64,000 nucleotides of DNA, taken from contig CACYTH010000012.1 of the NCBI GenBank assembly GCA_902777325.1, positions 1 to 64,000 of the forward strand, in the 5' to 3' direction. The DNA comes from an uncultured Coriobacteriaceae bacterium (GTDB taxonomy: Bacteria; Actinomycetota; Coriobacteriia; Coriobacteriales; Atopobiaceae). The position numbers and the translations under genes are program-made. The notes below the pieces were generated by a model. The model searched no databases and had not been told where the DNA came from. It was given only the letters and a program-made list of their open reading frames with translations. This document shows positions 38,630 through 47,594 of the stretch, piece after piece. Position 1 is the first letter of the stretch, and every line of letters starts with the position of its first letter.

Positions 38630-40546
38630 ATGGCAAACGGCAACAAGGCAACGTCCCGCGGCCCGCGGAAGGCTCCCAAGGCCGACAGACAGTCGCTCGG
38701 TCCGGTGATTGAGATCTTCAAGCTCGTGTGGCGCAACTACAAGCTGCAGTTCTGTCTCGTGATCGTCTGCATCCTGGTGAGCGCGTTTGCGACCCTGCGT
38801 TCGACGCTCTTCACCCAGTCGCTCATCGACGACTACATCACCCCGATGGCGCAGTCCGGCTCCACCGACTATGGCCCGCTTGCGGGCGCGATCGGGCGCC
38901 TGCTCGTCGTGGCGGCCATCGGCGTGGCGGCCTCCTACCTCAACAACCGCACCATGGTCACCGTCTCGCAGGGCACCCTGCGCGACCTGCGCGTGGACGT
39001 GTTCGAGCACATGGAGAGCCTGCCGATCAGCTACTTTGACACGCACAGCCATGGCGACATCATGTCCATCTACACCAACGACATCGACACGCTGCGCCAG
39101 CTCATCAGCCAGACCATCCCGCAGTTCGTCAACTCGGCGGTCACCATCGCCATGACGCTCGTCTCGATGATCGTGCTCTCCGTGCCGCTGACGATGATGA
39201 CGCTCGTGATGGTGGCCCTCATGCTGATGGCCGCAGGGAGGATCGGCGGTGCGGCGGGCAAGCACTTTGCCGACCAACAGCATCGCCTGGGCGAGGTCAA
39301 CGGCTTCATCGAGGAGACCATCCAGGGCGAGAAGGTCGTCAAGGTCTTCTGCCACGAGCGGCGTTCCATCGACGACTTCCACGAGCGCAACCATGCGCTG
39401 CGCGACTCCGCCATGCAGGCAAATCGCCTCTCCAACATCCTCATGCCCGTGGTCATGAGCCTGGGCAACGTGAGCTACGTGCTCTGTGCCATCATCGGCT
39501 CGCTCATCGCGGTGGGCACGGGCACCATCAGCCTGGGCACGCTCGTGTCGTTTTTGACGCTCAACAGGAGCTTCACGCAGCCCATCACGCAGATCTCGCA
39601 GCAGCTCGCGGCCATCACGCAGGCGAGCGCAGGCGCGGGTCGCGTGCTGCAGATCCTCTCCGAGCAGTCCGAGCGCGACGAGGGCTATGTCGAGCTGGTT
39701 AACGTGCGCAAGGACGAGGACGGCCAGCTGGTGGAGGCCAATGCGCGCACCGGTCACTGGGCATGGAAGCACCCGCACAAGGCCACGGGCGAGACGACCT
39801 ACATGCCCCTGATGGGCGAGCTGGTGATGGACGGGGTGGACTTTGGCTATACCCCCGCCAAGCAGATCCTGTACGACATCCGTCTCTATGCGCTGCCGGG
39901 ACAGAAGATCGCCTTCGTCGGCGCGACGGGTGCCGGCAAGACGACCATCACCAACCTCATCAACCGCTTCTACGACATCGATGACGGCAAGATCCGCTAC
40001 GACGGCATCAACATCACCAAGATCAAGAAGGGCGAGCTGCGCCGCTCGCTGGGCATGGTGCTGCAGGACCCGCACCTGTTTACCGGCACCGTCATGGAGA
40101 ACATCCGCTACGGGCGTCTCGATGCCACCGACCAGGAGTGCATCGACGCGACCAAGCTCGTCTCCGCCGACGACTTCATCAGGCGTCTGCCCGACGGCTA
40201 CGACACGATGATTACTGGTGACGGAGGCAGTCTCTCCGCAGGTCAGCGGCAGCTTTTGACCATTGCCCGCGCCGCGGTGGCCGATCCGCCGGCGCTCATC
40301 CTCGACGAGGCCACCTCCAGCATCGACACGCGCACCGAGCAGTTGGTGCAGGCGGGCATGGACGCGCTGATGGCCGACCGCACGACCTTCGTCATCGCGC
40401 ACCGACTCTCCACCGTCCGCGACGCCGACACGATCATCGTCCTCGAGCAGGGGAGGATAATCGAGCGTGGCACGCACGACGAGCTGCTTGCCGCGCGTGG
40501 CAAGTACTACCAGCTCTACACGGGCAACCAGATCGAGAATGAGTAA
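38630..40546 (+). CDS. ABC exporter half-transporter, catalytic subunit
   Basis: 638 residues, the partner of the preceding gene. The membrane domain comes first (about 30-330), then an extra linker of about 40 residues (VELVNVRKDEDGQLVEANAR, TGHWAWKHPH) before the ATPase. Walker A GATGAGKTT, Walker B LILDEATSSID and switch FVIAHRLSTV are canonical; the signature is SLSAGQRQ, with Ala for the second Gly, as expected where it faces the degenerate site of the partner. The last 78 nt plus a few bases downstream are repeated at 40611-40693, so part of the gene end exists twice. Confidence 0.93.
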   Translation: MANGNKATSRGPRKAPKADRQSLGPVIEIFKLVWRNYKLQFCLVIVCILVSAFATLRSTLFTQSLIDDYITPMAQSGSTDYGPLAGAIGRLLVVAAIGVAASYLNNRTMVTVSQGTLRDLRVDVFEHMESLPISYFDTHSHGDIMSIYTNDIDTLRQLISQTIPQFVNSAVTIAMTLVSMIVLSVPLTMMTLVMVALMLMAAGRIGGAAGKHFADQQHRLGEVNGFIEETIQGEKVVKVFCHERRSIDDFHERNHALRDSAMQANRLSNILMPVVMSLGNVSYVLCAIIGSLIAVGTGTISLGTLVSFLTLNRSFTQPITQISQQLAAITQASAGAGRVLQILSEQSERDEGYVELVNVRKDEDGQLVEANARTGHWAWKHPHKATGETTYMPLMGELVMDGVDFGYTPAKQILYDIRLYALPGQKIAFVGATGAGKTTITNLINRFYDIDDGKIRYDGINITKIKKGELRRSLGMVLQDPHLFTGTVMENIRYGRLDATDQECIDATKLVSADDFIRRLPDGYDTMITGDGGSLSAGQRQLLTIARAAVADPPALILDEATSSIDTRTEQLVQAGMDALMADRTTFVIAHRLSTVRDADTIIVLEQGRIIERGTHDELLAARGKYYQLYTGNQIENE

Positions 40547-40551
40547 CGGCA
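40469..40551 (+). repeat. 83-bp direct repeat, copy within the exporter gene end
   Basis: The stretch beginning GGCACGCACGACGAGCTGCT and ending just after the stop codon recurs at 40611-40693. The copies differ at two positions (AAT/AAC and TAA/TAG), so 81 of 83 bases match. Confidence 0.95.
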
Positions 40552-40610
40552 AGCCGCAGCTCGGCGGGCGCGCCGCGCCCGCCCGCGCCGTCCTTGCGCG
40601 GTTCCCATAA

Positions 40611-40693
40611 GGCACGCACGACGAGCTGCTTGCCGCGCGTGGCAAGTACTACCAGCTCTACACGGGCAACCAGATCGAGAACGAGTAGCGGCA
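40611..40693 (+). repeat. 83-bp direct repeat, extra copy after the exporter gene
   Basis: A second copy of the exporter 3' end including a stop codon, 142 bp from the first. The 59-nt spacer is extremely GC-rich (GCGGGCGCGCCGCGCCCGCC). It has no ribosome-binding site and is not expected to be translated. Origin could be a tandem duplication with partial loss or a site-specific insertion that was later excised. Confidence 0.95.
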
Positions 40694-40698
40694 GAAGG

Positions 40699-40775
40699 GT
40701 GACACACTTTCTCCGTGGGAGTTTGTGTGTCACCCATCTCGTGACACACAAACTCCCACGGAGATAGTGTGTCAC
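40699..40775. repeat. 35-bp near-perfect inverted repeat between convergent genes
   Basis: Arms 40699-40733 and 40741-40775 match at 34 of 35 positions around a 7-nt spacer (CCATCTC). Each arm is itself bounded by GTGACACAC and GTGTGTCAC, so the element has four nested ends. It lies between the exporter (plus, ending 40546) and the RpiR gene (minus, ending 40782). Possible roles: bidirectional terminator, REP-doublet or MITE-like element. Confidence 0.9.
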
Positions 40776-40781
40776 TTCCTG

Positions 40782-41687
40782 CTAGTCGTCCATGTGGCCG
40801 AAGTCGGCTGGGACCATTGCGCTTACACCCTCGATGACGCCGCGGCGGTTTGTGCGGCTCCGTTCGAACTGCCGCGCATAGCAGGCGGCGTAGAGACTGT
40901 TGAGGATGAGTTGGGTGCAGGCCCCGCTATAGAAGTCGGCGATCTTGGCGTGGAAGTGCTCGAGCGGCGTGTAAGTCAGGGCGACGTCGGCAATGAGGGC
41001 AAGCGGGCTGTGCCGCGAGTTGGTGACGGCGATGACGGATACCCCGCGCTCCTTGAGCATGGGGACAAAAGCCATGGGGATGTGCTCCAGCCCGCCCGAG
41101 TATGAGGTCACGACAACGCAGTCTTCTCGGGAGAGGTGATTGGCGATGGATGCCGCCTCAGCGTTGGTCTGTGGCGTGCGGCAGAGCAGCCCGATGAGGG
41201 AGAGATTTGAGGCGAATATCTTGCCCAGCTGGTAGTTGTGCATGACGCCGAAGTGGACCAGATCGTGCGACGACAGCAGGATGTCTGCCGCCCATGCAAG
41301 CGCATCTCGGTCGAGTGACTCCTCCATCTCCGTCACGGCGAGGCGCTGGATGCGCGCCAGGCTGCCGACTACCTCGTCAGCAGTCGCATTGGGGCCGAAG
41401 GGCGTGTTGACGTCCACCTCGCGCTGACGGGCAAGTCGCTCCTCCTCGGCGCCCATGGCGGCGAGAAAGTCGCGTCGGTAATCCTTCCAACCAGCGTAGC
41501 CTGCCTGCTTGGCAAAGCGGACGAGCGTTGGCTTGGACGTGTACGCACGCGCCGCAATCTCGCGCATGGTGAGCTGCTCGATGCCGGTTCCCTCGCTCAG
41601 GAGAAAGTCGGCGACCTGCTTGATGGAGCCTGGTAGCCCAAGCGATGCCTCGCGGGCAAAGTCGAGGGCGTGCTGCGATGACGTCAT
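40782..41687 (-). CDS. MurR/RpiR family transcriptional regulator
   Basis: 301 residues: an N-terminal RpiR helix-turn-helix (QLTMREIAARAYTSKPTLVR, FAKQAGYAGWKDYRRDF) and a C-terminal SIS sugar-phosphate-binding domain (LVHFGVMHNYQLGKIFASNL, VVTSYSGGLEHIPM, VIAVTNSRHSPLA). It senses a phosphorylated sugar and controls sugar genes. It is divergent from the EIIB gene at 41896, so that gene is a likely target along with itself. AAAAGGGAGGCATC precedes the ATG. Which sugar is sensed is not clear; beta-glucosides are plausible given the GH1 genes nearby. Confidence 0.93.
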   Translation of the reverse strand: MTSSQHALDFAREASLGLPGSIKQVADFLLSEGTGIEQLTMREIAARAYTSKPTLVRFAKQAGYAGWKDYRRDFLAAMGAEEERLARQREVDVNTPFGPNATADEVVGSLARIQRLAVTEMEESLDRDALAWAADILLSSHDLVHFGVMHNYQLGKIFASNLSLIGLLCRTPQTNAEAASIANHLSREDCVVVTSYSGGLEHIPMAFVPMLKERGVSVIAVTNSRHSPLALIADVALTYTPLEHFHAKIADFYSGACTQLILNSLYAACYARQFERSRTNRRGVIEGVSAMVPADFGHMDD

Positions 41688-41895
41688 GATGCCTCCCTTT
41701 TCTCCACCTTACGGCAAATTATGCGCGATGGCTGCGACGTACCGACTGACGGATAAAACGGGTCGGAACGCATGGGGCTGAAAACGCTCGCCTTTTGGTG
41801 TCCGCTCGTAACAGATTGGAATGTGCGCCTGGCTAAAACTGGGCGATACTTGTAGCTAGGGAAAGGGAAACCCAAACAAGAGAAAGGGGCACGAC

Positions 41896-42348
41896 ATGCT
41901 TCGTATCGCAATCTGCTGTGGCGGCGGCTTCTCGTCTTCGACCATGGCGGCTCACCTCAACAAGCAGCTGGCCGAGAGCGAGTACAAGGATGACGTGTTC
42001 TTGGAGTTCATTCCGTTCTCCATGCTGTGGGGCGAGTCTGCGGCCTTCTCGTCGGGCACTGTGAAACAGCGCCAGGATGAGGTCGACGTTGCCCTGTGCT
42101 GCCCGCATCTCGAGTACCCCGCCAAGACTGCCGTGAAGGAAGGCCGCCTGCACATTCCCGTGTTCATCCTGCCCATGCGCCTCTACGGCCAGATCAACAT
42201 CGAGGGCGTCATCGAGGAGGCTGAGGACGTGCTCGAGCTCTGGAACAACGGCACGCCCAACCCGGTCGTCTTCCCCGACGAGCCGCGCTCGATGAACGCC
42301 GCACGCAACGTCAGCCATCGTCGCTGGCTGGCACAGCAGGGCAAGTAG
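41896..42348 (+). CDS. PTS EIIB-like protein (lactose/cellobiose type), unaccompanied
   Basis: 150 residues. The phosphate loop AICCGGGFSSSTMAAHL has the cysteine and small-residue pattern of lactose/cellobiose EIIB, and VALCCPHLEY with the later LPMRLYGQINIEG matches the rest of the domain. It carries an extra C-terminal tail of about 40 residues (LELWNNGTPNPVVFPDE). No EIIA or EIIC is next to it; the RpiR gene is divergent. It may work with an EIIC elsewhere or act as a phosphorylation sensor. AAGGGGCACGAC precedes the ATG, and a strong terminator follows. Confidence 0.85.
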   Translation: MLRIAICCGGGFSSSTMAAHLNKQLAESEYKDDVFLEFIPFSMLWGESAAFSSGTVKQRQDEVDVALCCPHLEYPAKTAVKEGRLHIPVFILPMRLYGQINIEGVIEEAEDVLELWNNGTPNPVVFPDEPRSMNAARNVSHRRWLAQQGK

Positions 42349-42417
42349 CTTTTCTCACATAGCCCGAGGGAAGGGTTACCGCAAGCTCTGGCGGGCAGGC
42401 GGTAAGCCGAAGGAGGG

Positions 42418-42452
42418 GCGTCGCAGGCATCTGGTGCCTGCGACGCTTTTTT
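42418..42452 (+). terminator. Intrinsic terminator after the EIIB gene
   Basis: GCGTCGCAGGCA (42418-42429) pairs with TGCCTGCGACGC (42435-42446), 5-nt loop, followed by TTTTTT. Confidence 0.95.
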
Positions 42453-42605
42453 GCATGCGCGATGGTTGCTCTGGCCGCATGACTGCCGACAAACCTGAAA
42501 GTGCTCTCAGGCATGTGGCAAAGCTGCGTCTTCAGGTTGCTCAAAGGTTGGGGTCGTAGCCTTAGAGGTGGGTCAAGGGACCCATGTCTAAGGAGGTATT
42601 CCACC

Positions 42606-43937
42606 ATGAAGAACCGCTACACCCGCAAGGTCTCGGCAGTGCTCGTGTCTGCGGCGCTCGCCACGACGCTCTCTGGGTGCATGGGCACGAAGTCCTCGAC
42701 GGTCGAGGTCGAGTTACAGAGCAACGAGTCGTCCTCTGCGCCGGTCGTGGTGACCGAGACGAGCGAGCAGGCCACGGAGACCGTCGTGACCTCGGAGGCC
42801 AATCTCACGACCACGGGCGTCATCGACACGACCGACCTCTTTACCGAGCGTGACCTCACGCAGACGGCTGACCTGAGCGACGCCACCTACCTTACGTTGA
42901 CGAGCGGCGAGGACGTCTCCATTACCGCCGAGGGCGTCTACGTCTTGTCCGGCGAGGCGTCGGATGTGACCATAACGGTCGATGTCGACTCCACCGAGAA
43001 GGTCCAGATCGTGCTCGACGGCCTCAGCATCACCAATGCCGACGCGCCGGCCATCTACGTCCTCTCCGCGGACAAGGTCTTTGTGACCACCACCGAGGGA
43101 AGCTCCGACACGCTCTCCGTCACCGGCAGCTTTGTGGCAGACGGCGACACCAACACCGACGCGGTCATCTTCTCCAAGGACGACCTCGTGCTGAACGGCC
43201 TAGGCACGCTCACCATCAGCTCCACCGACAATGGCATCTCCTGCAAGGACGACCTCAAGGTGACGGGCGGTACGTATACGATTAGCTCCACCGGCGACGG
43301 CCTGGAGGCAAACGACTCCATCAGCATCTCCGATGGCAGCTTTGCCATCAGCTCCCAGGCGGATGCCCTGCATGCGGAGAACGACGAGGACGACACGGTC
43401 GGCTCCGTCTACATCTGTGGCGGCAGCTTCGACATCGACGCAGCGAGCGACGGCATCCGCGCGACCACGTACCTGCAGGTTGACGGCGGCAGTTTTACCA
43501 TCACGGCTGGCGAGGCTCTTGAGGCTACCTACGTGCAGGTAAACGGTGGTGAGCTAAAGATTGACGCCAGCGACGACGGCATTAACGCAACTACCAAGTC
43601 GAGCTCCATCGGCACGCCCGCCGTCGAGATCACGGGTGGCACCATCTCCATCACCATGGGGGCGGGTGACACCGACGCCATCGACTCAAACGGGAACCTC
43701 TGCATCAGCGGTGGCACGGTTGACATCAACGCCCAGTTCGCGTTCGACTTCGACGGGGCTGGCGAGCTGACCGGAGGTACGGTGACCGTCAACGGCGAGC
43801 AAGTGACCTCCATCACCAACTCGATGATGGGTGGTGGTATGGGCATGGGCGGCAGCCCCGAAGGCAGCATGAGCGGCCAGATGGGTGGCCCCGAAGGTGG
43901 CATGGGCGGCCCGATGGGCGGTGGACTGCAGGGCTAA
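42606..43937 (+). CDS. Lipoprotein with beta-helix carbohydrate-binding domain (Cthe_2159-like)
   Basis: 443 residues. The N-terminus KNRYTRKVSAVLVSAALATT ends in a lipobox LSGCMG, so it is anchored outside the membrane. The body is made of repeating G-G-x-F/Y-x-I-S/D strands (VTGGTYTISSTGDGL, ICGGSFDIDAASDGI, VDGGSFTITAGEAL) typical of the beta-helix Cthe_2159 family, which binds acidic polysaccharides such as pectin in a clostridial member. The C-terminus is a Gly/Met-rich tail (GGGMGMGGSPEGSMSG). AAGGAGG lies before the ATG at 42606. Followed by a terminator; single-gene unit. Ligand in this organism is inferred to be a host or plant glycan. Confidence 0.87.
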   Translation: MKNRYTRKVSAVLVSAALATTLSGCMGTKSSTVEVELQSNESSSAPVVVTETSEQATETVVTSEANLTTTGVIDTTDLFTERDLTQTADLSDATYLTLTSGEDVSITAEGVYVLSGEASDVTITVDVDSTEKVQIVLDGLSITNADAPAIYVLSADKVFVTTTEGSSDTLSVTGSFVADGDTNTDAVIFSKDDLVLNGLGTLTISSTDNGISCKDDLKVTGGTYTISSTGDGLEANDSISISDGSFAISSQADALHAENDEDDTVGSVYICGGSFDIDAASDGIRATTYLQVDGGSFTITAGEALEATYVQVNGGELKIDASDDGINATTKSSSIGTPAVEITGGTISITMGAGDTDAIDSNGNLCISGGTVDINAQFAFDFDGAGELTGGTVTVNGEQVTSITNSMMGGGMGMGGSPEGSMSGQMGGPEGGMGGPMGGGLQG

Positions 43938-43960
43938 TCCCAAAGACAGAGGACGAGATT

Positions 43961-43994
43961 GCGCCGTGCGGCTCCACGCTGCGCGGCGCTTTTT
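43961..43994 (+). terminator. Intrinsic terminator after the beta-helix lipoprotein gene
   Basis: GCGCCGTGCGGC (43961-43972) pairs with GCTGCGCGGCGC (43978-43989), two G-T wobbles, 5-nt loop, then TTTTT. Confidence 0.9.
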
Positions 43995-44059
43995 GATAGT
44001 TGGCGGTGCGGTACAATTGAGCCATCTGCATAGGTTAGACGAAGGGCAAGGAGGGAATC

Positions 44060-45085
44060 ATGCTCATCCGCAACGCAACTCCCGCTACCAATGGTGACAC
44101 CTACATCCCCATGAGCGAGCGCGACGGCGATCAGTCCGTCGTCTACTTTACCCGCGACATCTCGCCCGAAGGCCTGCGCAAGGCCGTGGCAAAGGTGTCC
44201 GGCGCCCTTGAGGGCAAGGTCGCCGTCAAGCTGCACACGGGCGAGCAGCACGGCCCCAACATCATCCCGGCTGCCTGGGTGAAGGAGCTCATCGAGAACG
44301 ACCTGCCTGACGCGACAATCATCGAGACCAACACCTATTACGAGGGCGACCGCGACACCACCGAGAAGCACCTCGAGACGCTCAAGGTGAACGGCTGGAC
44401 CTTCTGTCCCGTGGACATCACCGACGACGAGGGCTACGTCGAGTTCCCCGTCAAGGGTGGCAAGTGGTTTGACACCATGGCCGTGGGCTCTCACCTGCCC
44501 AACTACGATTCGATGCTCACCCTCACGCACTTCAAGGGCCACATGATGGGCGGCTTCGGTGGCTCCAACAAGAACATCGGCATCGGTTGCGCCTCCGGCA
44601 AGGAGGGCAAGAAGTGGATTCACGCCCAGACCGCCGACAATGGCGAGTCTTGGGGCGCCCAGTGGAGCGTGGCCCAGGAGGAGCTGATGGAGAAGATCAG
44701 CGAGTCCACCAAGGCCACCATCGACCACTTCGGCGAGCATGTGGTCTACGTCAACGTCATGCGCAACATGAGCGTCAGCTGCGACTGCGAGGGCGTCTCC
44801 GCCCAGCCCGTCGTGACGCCCAATGTAGGCATTCTCGCCTCCACCGACATCTGCGCCATCGACACCGCATGCATCGACCTCGTGTGGGCCATGACCGATG
44901 CCGGCCTGGTGCACAACCATGACCTCGTCGAGCGCATCACGAGCCGCCATGGCCTGCGTCAGCTCGAGTACATGCACGAGCTGGGCATGGGCAACTGGCG
45001 CTACCAGCTGCTCGACATGGACAACGACGAGGCGGAGCTCGCCGTGATCGACGCCGTGCAGCACGTGGTTCCGTTCGAGGGATAA
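44060..45085 (+). CDS. DUF362 domain-containing protein
   Basis: 341 residues. The family core is seen in KVAVKLHTGEQHGPNIIPA, IETNTYYEGDRDTTEKHLE, LTLTHFKGHMMGGFGGSNKN and IGIGCASGKEGK. DUF362 proteins often carry extra 4Fe-4S ferredoxin domains; this one lacks a CxxCxxC cluster after the core, although CDCEG and other Cys are present. Its function is unknown; a role in iron-sulfur or cofactor chemistry has been proposed for the family. AAGGAGGGAATC precedes the ATG. A terminator lies 35 nt after the stop, so it is monocistronic. Confidence 0.9.
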   Translation: MLIRNATPATNGDTYIPMSERDGDQSVVYFTRDISPEGLRKAVAKVSGALEGKVAVKLHTGEQHGPNIIPAAWVKELIENDLPDATIIETNTYYEGDRDTTEKHLETLKVNGWTFCPVDITDDEGYVEFPVKGGKWFDTMAVGSHLPNYDSMLTLTHFKGHMMGGFGGSNKNIGIGCASGKEGKKWIHAQTADNGESWGAQWSVAQEELMEKISESTKATIDHFGEHVVYVNVMRNMSVSCDCEGVSAQPVVTPNVGILASTDICAIDTACIDLVWAMTDAGLVHNHDLVERITSRHGLRQLEYMHELGMGNWRYQLLDMDNDEAELAVIDAVQHVVPFEG

Positions 45086-45119
45086 CGAGCGACTGCAGAT
45101 CTAGCTTCGTGAGCCTTAT

Positions 45120-45151
45120 GGGCTGGCAGGTACCGTCTGCCAGCCCTTTTG
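45120..45151 (+). terminator. Intrinsic terminator after the DUF362 gene
   Basis: GGGCTGGCAG (45120-45129) pairs with CTGCCAGCCC (45137-45146), 7-nt loop, then TTTTG. Confidence 0.88.
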
Positions 45152-45221
45152 CTTGCCTCGGTTGACCGGCATTGGCATCCTGCAGGGCTACAATGGCTCG
45201 GGACAGGCCTTGGGAGGCATC

Positions 45222-45962
45222 GTGACTTACTCGTTCTTTACCGCAGAGCCCCTGATGGTGGATGGGCCGGGCTTTGCCCGCTTCGGTCGTGAGCATCTGG
45301 TCGCTCTGGCACTCTGCCTCGTGGCCATAAACGGGTTGGTCAGGTTCTATCTGCAGGCATCCGACGAGGGAGTTTGGTCCGAGCGTCGCCGCACGCTTGC
45401 CACCATGGCTGGCACCATGGTTGCGGTGCGCTTTTCGCACGACCTCGCGTGTCTCATGACGGGGACCTTCACTCCTCCGTGGTGGCCCTTGCACCTGTGC
45501 AACATCTGCGAGCTGCTGTGCCTCATCTACGTGATGCGCCCCTCGGAGACGCTCGGCTTGGCGGTGGCTGGCCTGGCGTTGCCCTCAGGGCTGCTTGCCT
45601 TGGCCTTTCCCGGTTGGTACTACTGTCCCATGCTCACGTGGGCTAGCATCTGTGGGTTTGTCGGGCATGCGAACCTGGTCGCGTTCGCCCTGTCGCTGAT
45701 ACTCTCCGGCGATGTGAGGCCTCGTTTGGGCAACGCGTGGGTGCCCCTCGCGCATCTCGCGTGCTATCTGGCCGTCATCTTTCCGTTCAACCGCGCCTTC
45801 GATACCAACTTTGCCTTCATCAACTGGCCCATCGCGGGCACGCCTCTCGTCGCGATGGAGGAGACCTTCGGAAACCCCGGCTACCTCGCGCCTTACCTGG
45901 TCCTCATGGCGCTCATCATCTGCGGCTTGTTCTGGCTGGTCGATCACGTCTTCGAGGACTGA
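45222..45962 (+). CDS. TIGR02206/YwaF family integral membrane protein
   Basis: 246 residues with about six to seven membrane helices. The conserved WWPLHLCNICELLCLIYV and FPGWYYCPMLTWASICGF segments are diagnostic for the YwaF/TIGR02206 family, whose role is unknown. The start is uncertain. A GTG at 45222 is chosen because GGGAGG lies 5 nt upstream. A TTG at 45153 is in frame but falls right behind the upstream terminator and has no Shine-Dalgarno. TACAAT at 45191 may be the -10 of its promoter, which also fits the later start. Confidence 0.82.
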   Translation: MTYSFFTAEPLMVDGPGFARFGREHLVALALCLVAINGLVRFYLQASDEGVWSERRRTLATMAGTMVAVRFSHDLACLMTGTFTPPWWPLHLCNICELLCLIYVMRPSETLGLAVAGLALPSGLLALAFPGWYYCPMLTWASICGFVGHANLVAFALSLILSGDVRPRLGNAWVPLAHLACYLAVIFPFNRAFDTNFAFINWPIAGTPLVAMEETFGNPGYLAPYLVLMALIICGLFWLVDHVFED

Positions 45963-46049
45963 CGCTCTCCGCAGGCCGATTACACGGCCAACCTTCAATG
46001 CCTCTGACCCGTTGCAACTACACTGTGGCTAGGGAAAACGCTCGCATGA

Positions 46050-47540
<1,491 letters not shown>

Positions 47541-47594
47541 GGAAAGGTTCGCGTCACACTGTGGCGTCGGAATAATCTGGTAGGGGGTAAGCGC

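Noticed and set aside
40469-40693. Active att sites of an integrated element
   Set aside because: The copies are only 142 bp apart, with no integrase or cargo between them; at most a scar.
45153-45221. Upstream TTG start for the YwaF-family gene
   Set aside because: It falls just behind the terminator of the previous gene and lacks a ribosome-binding site; the GTG at 45222 has GGGAGG.
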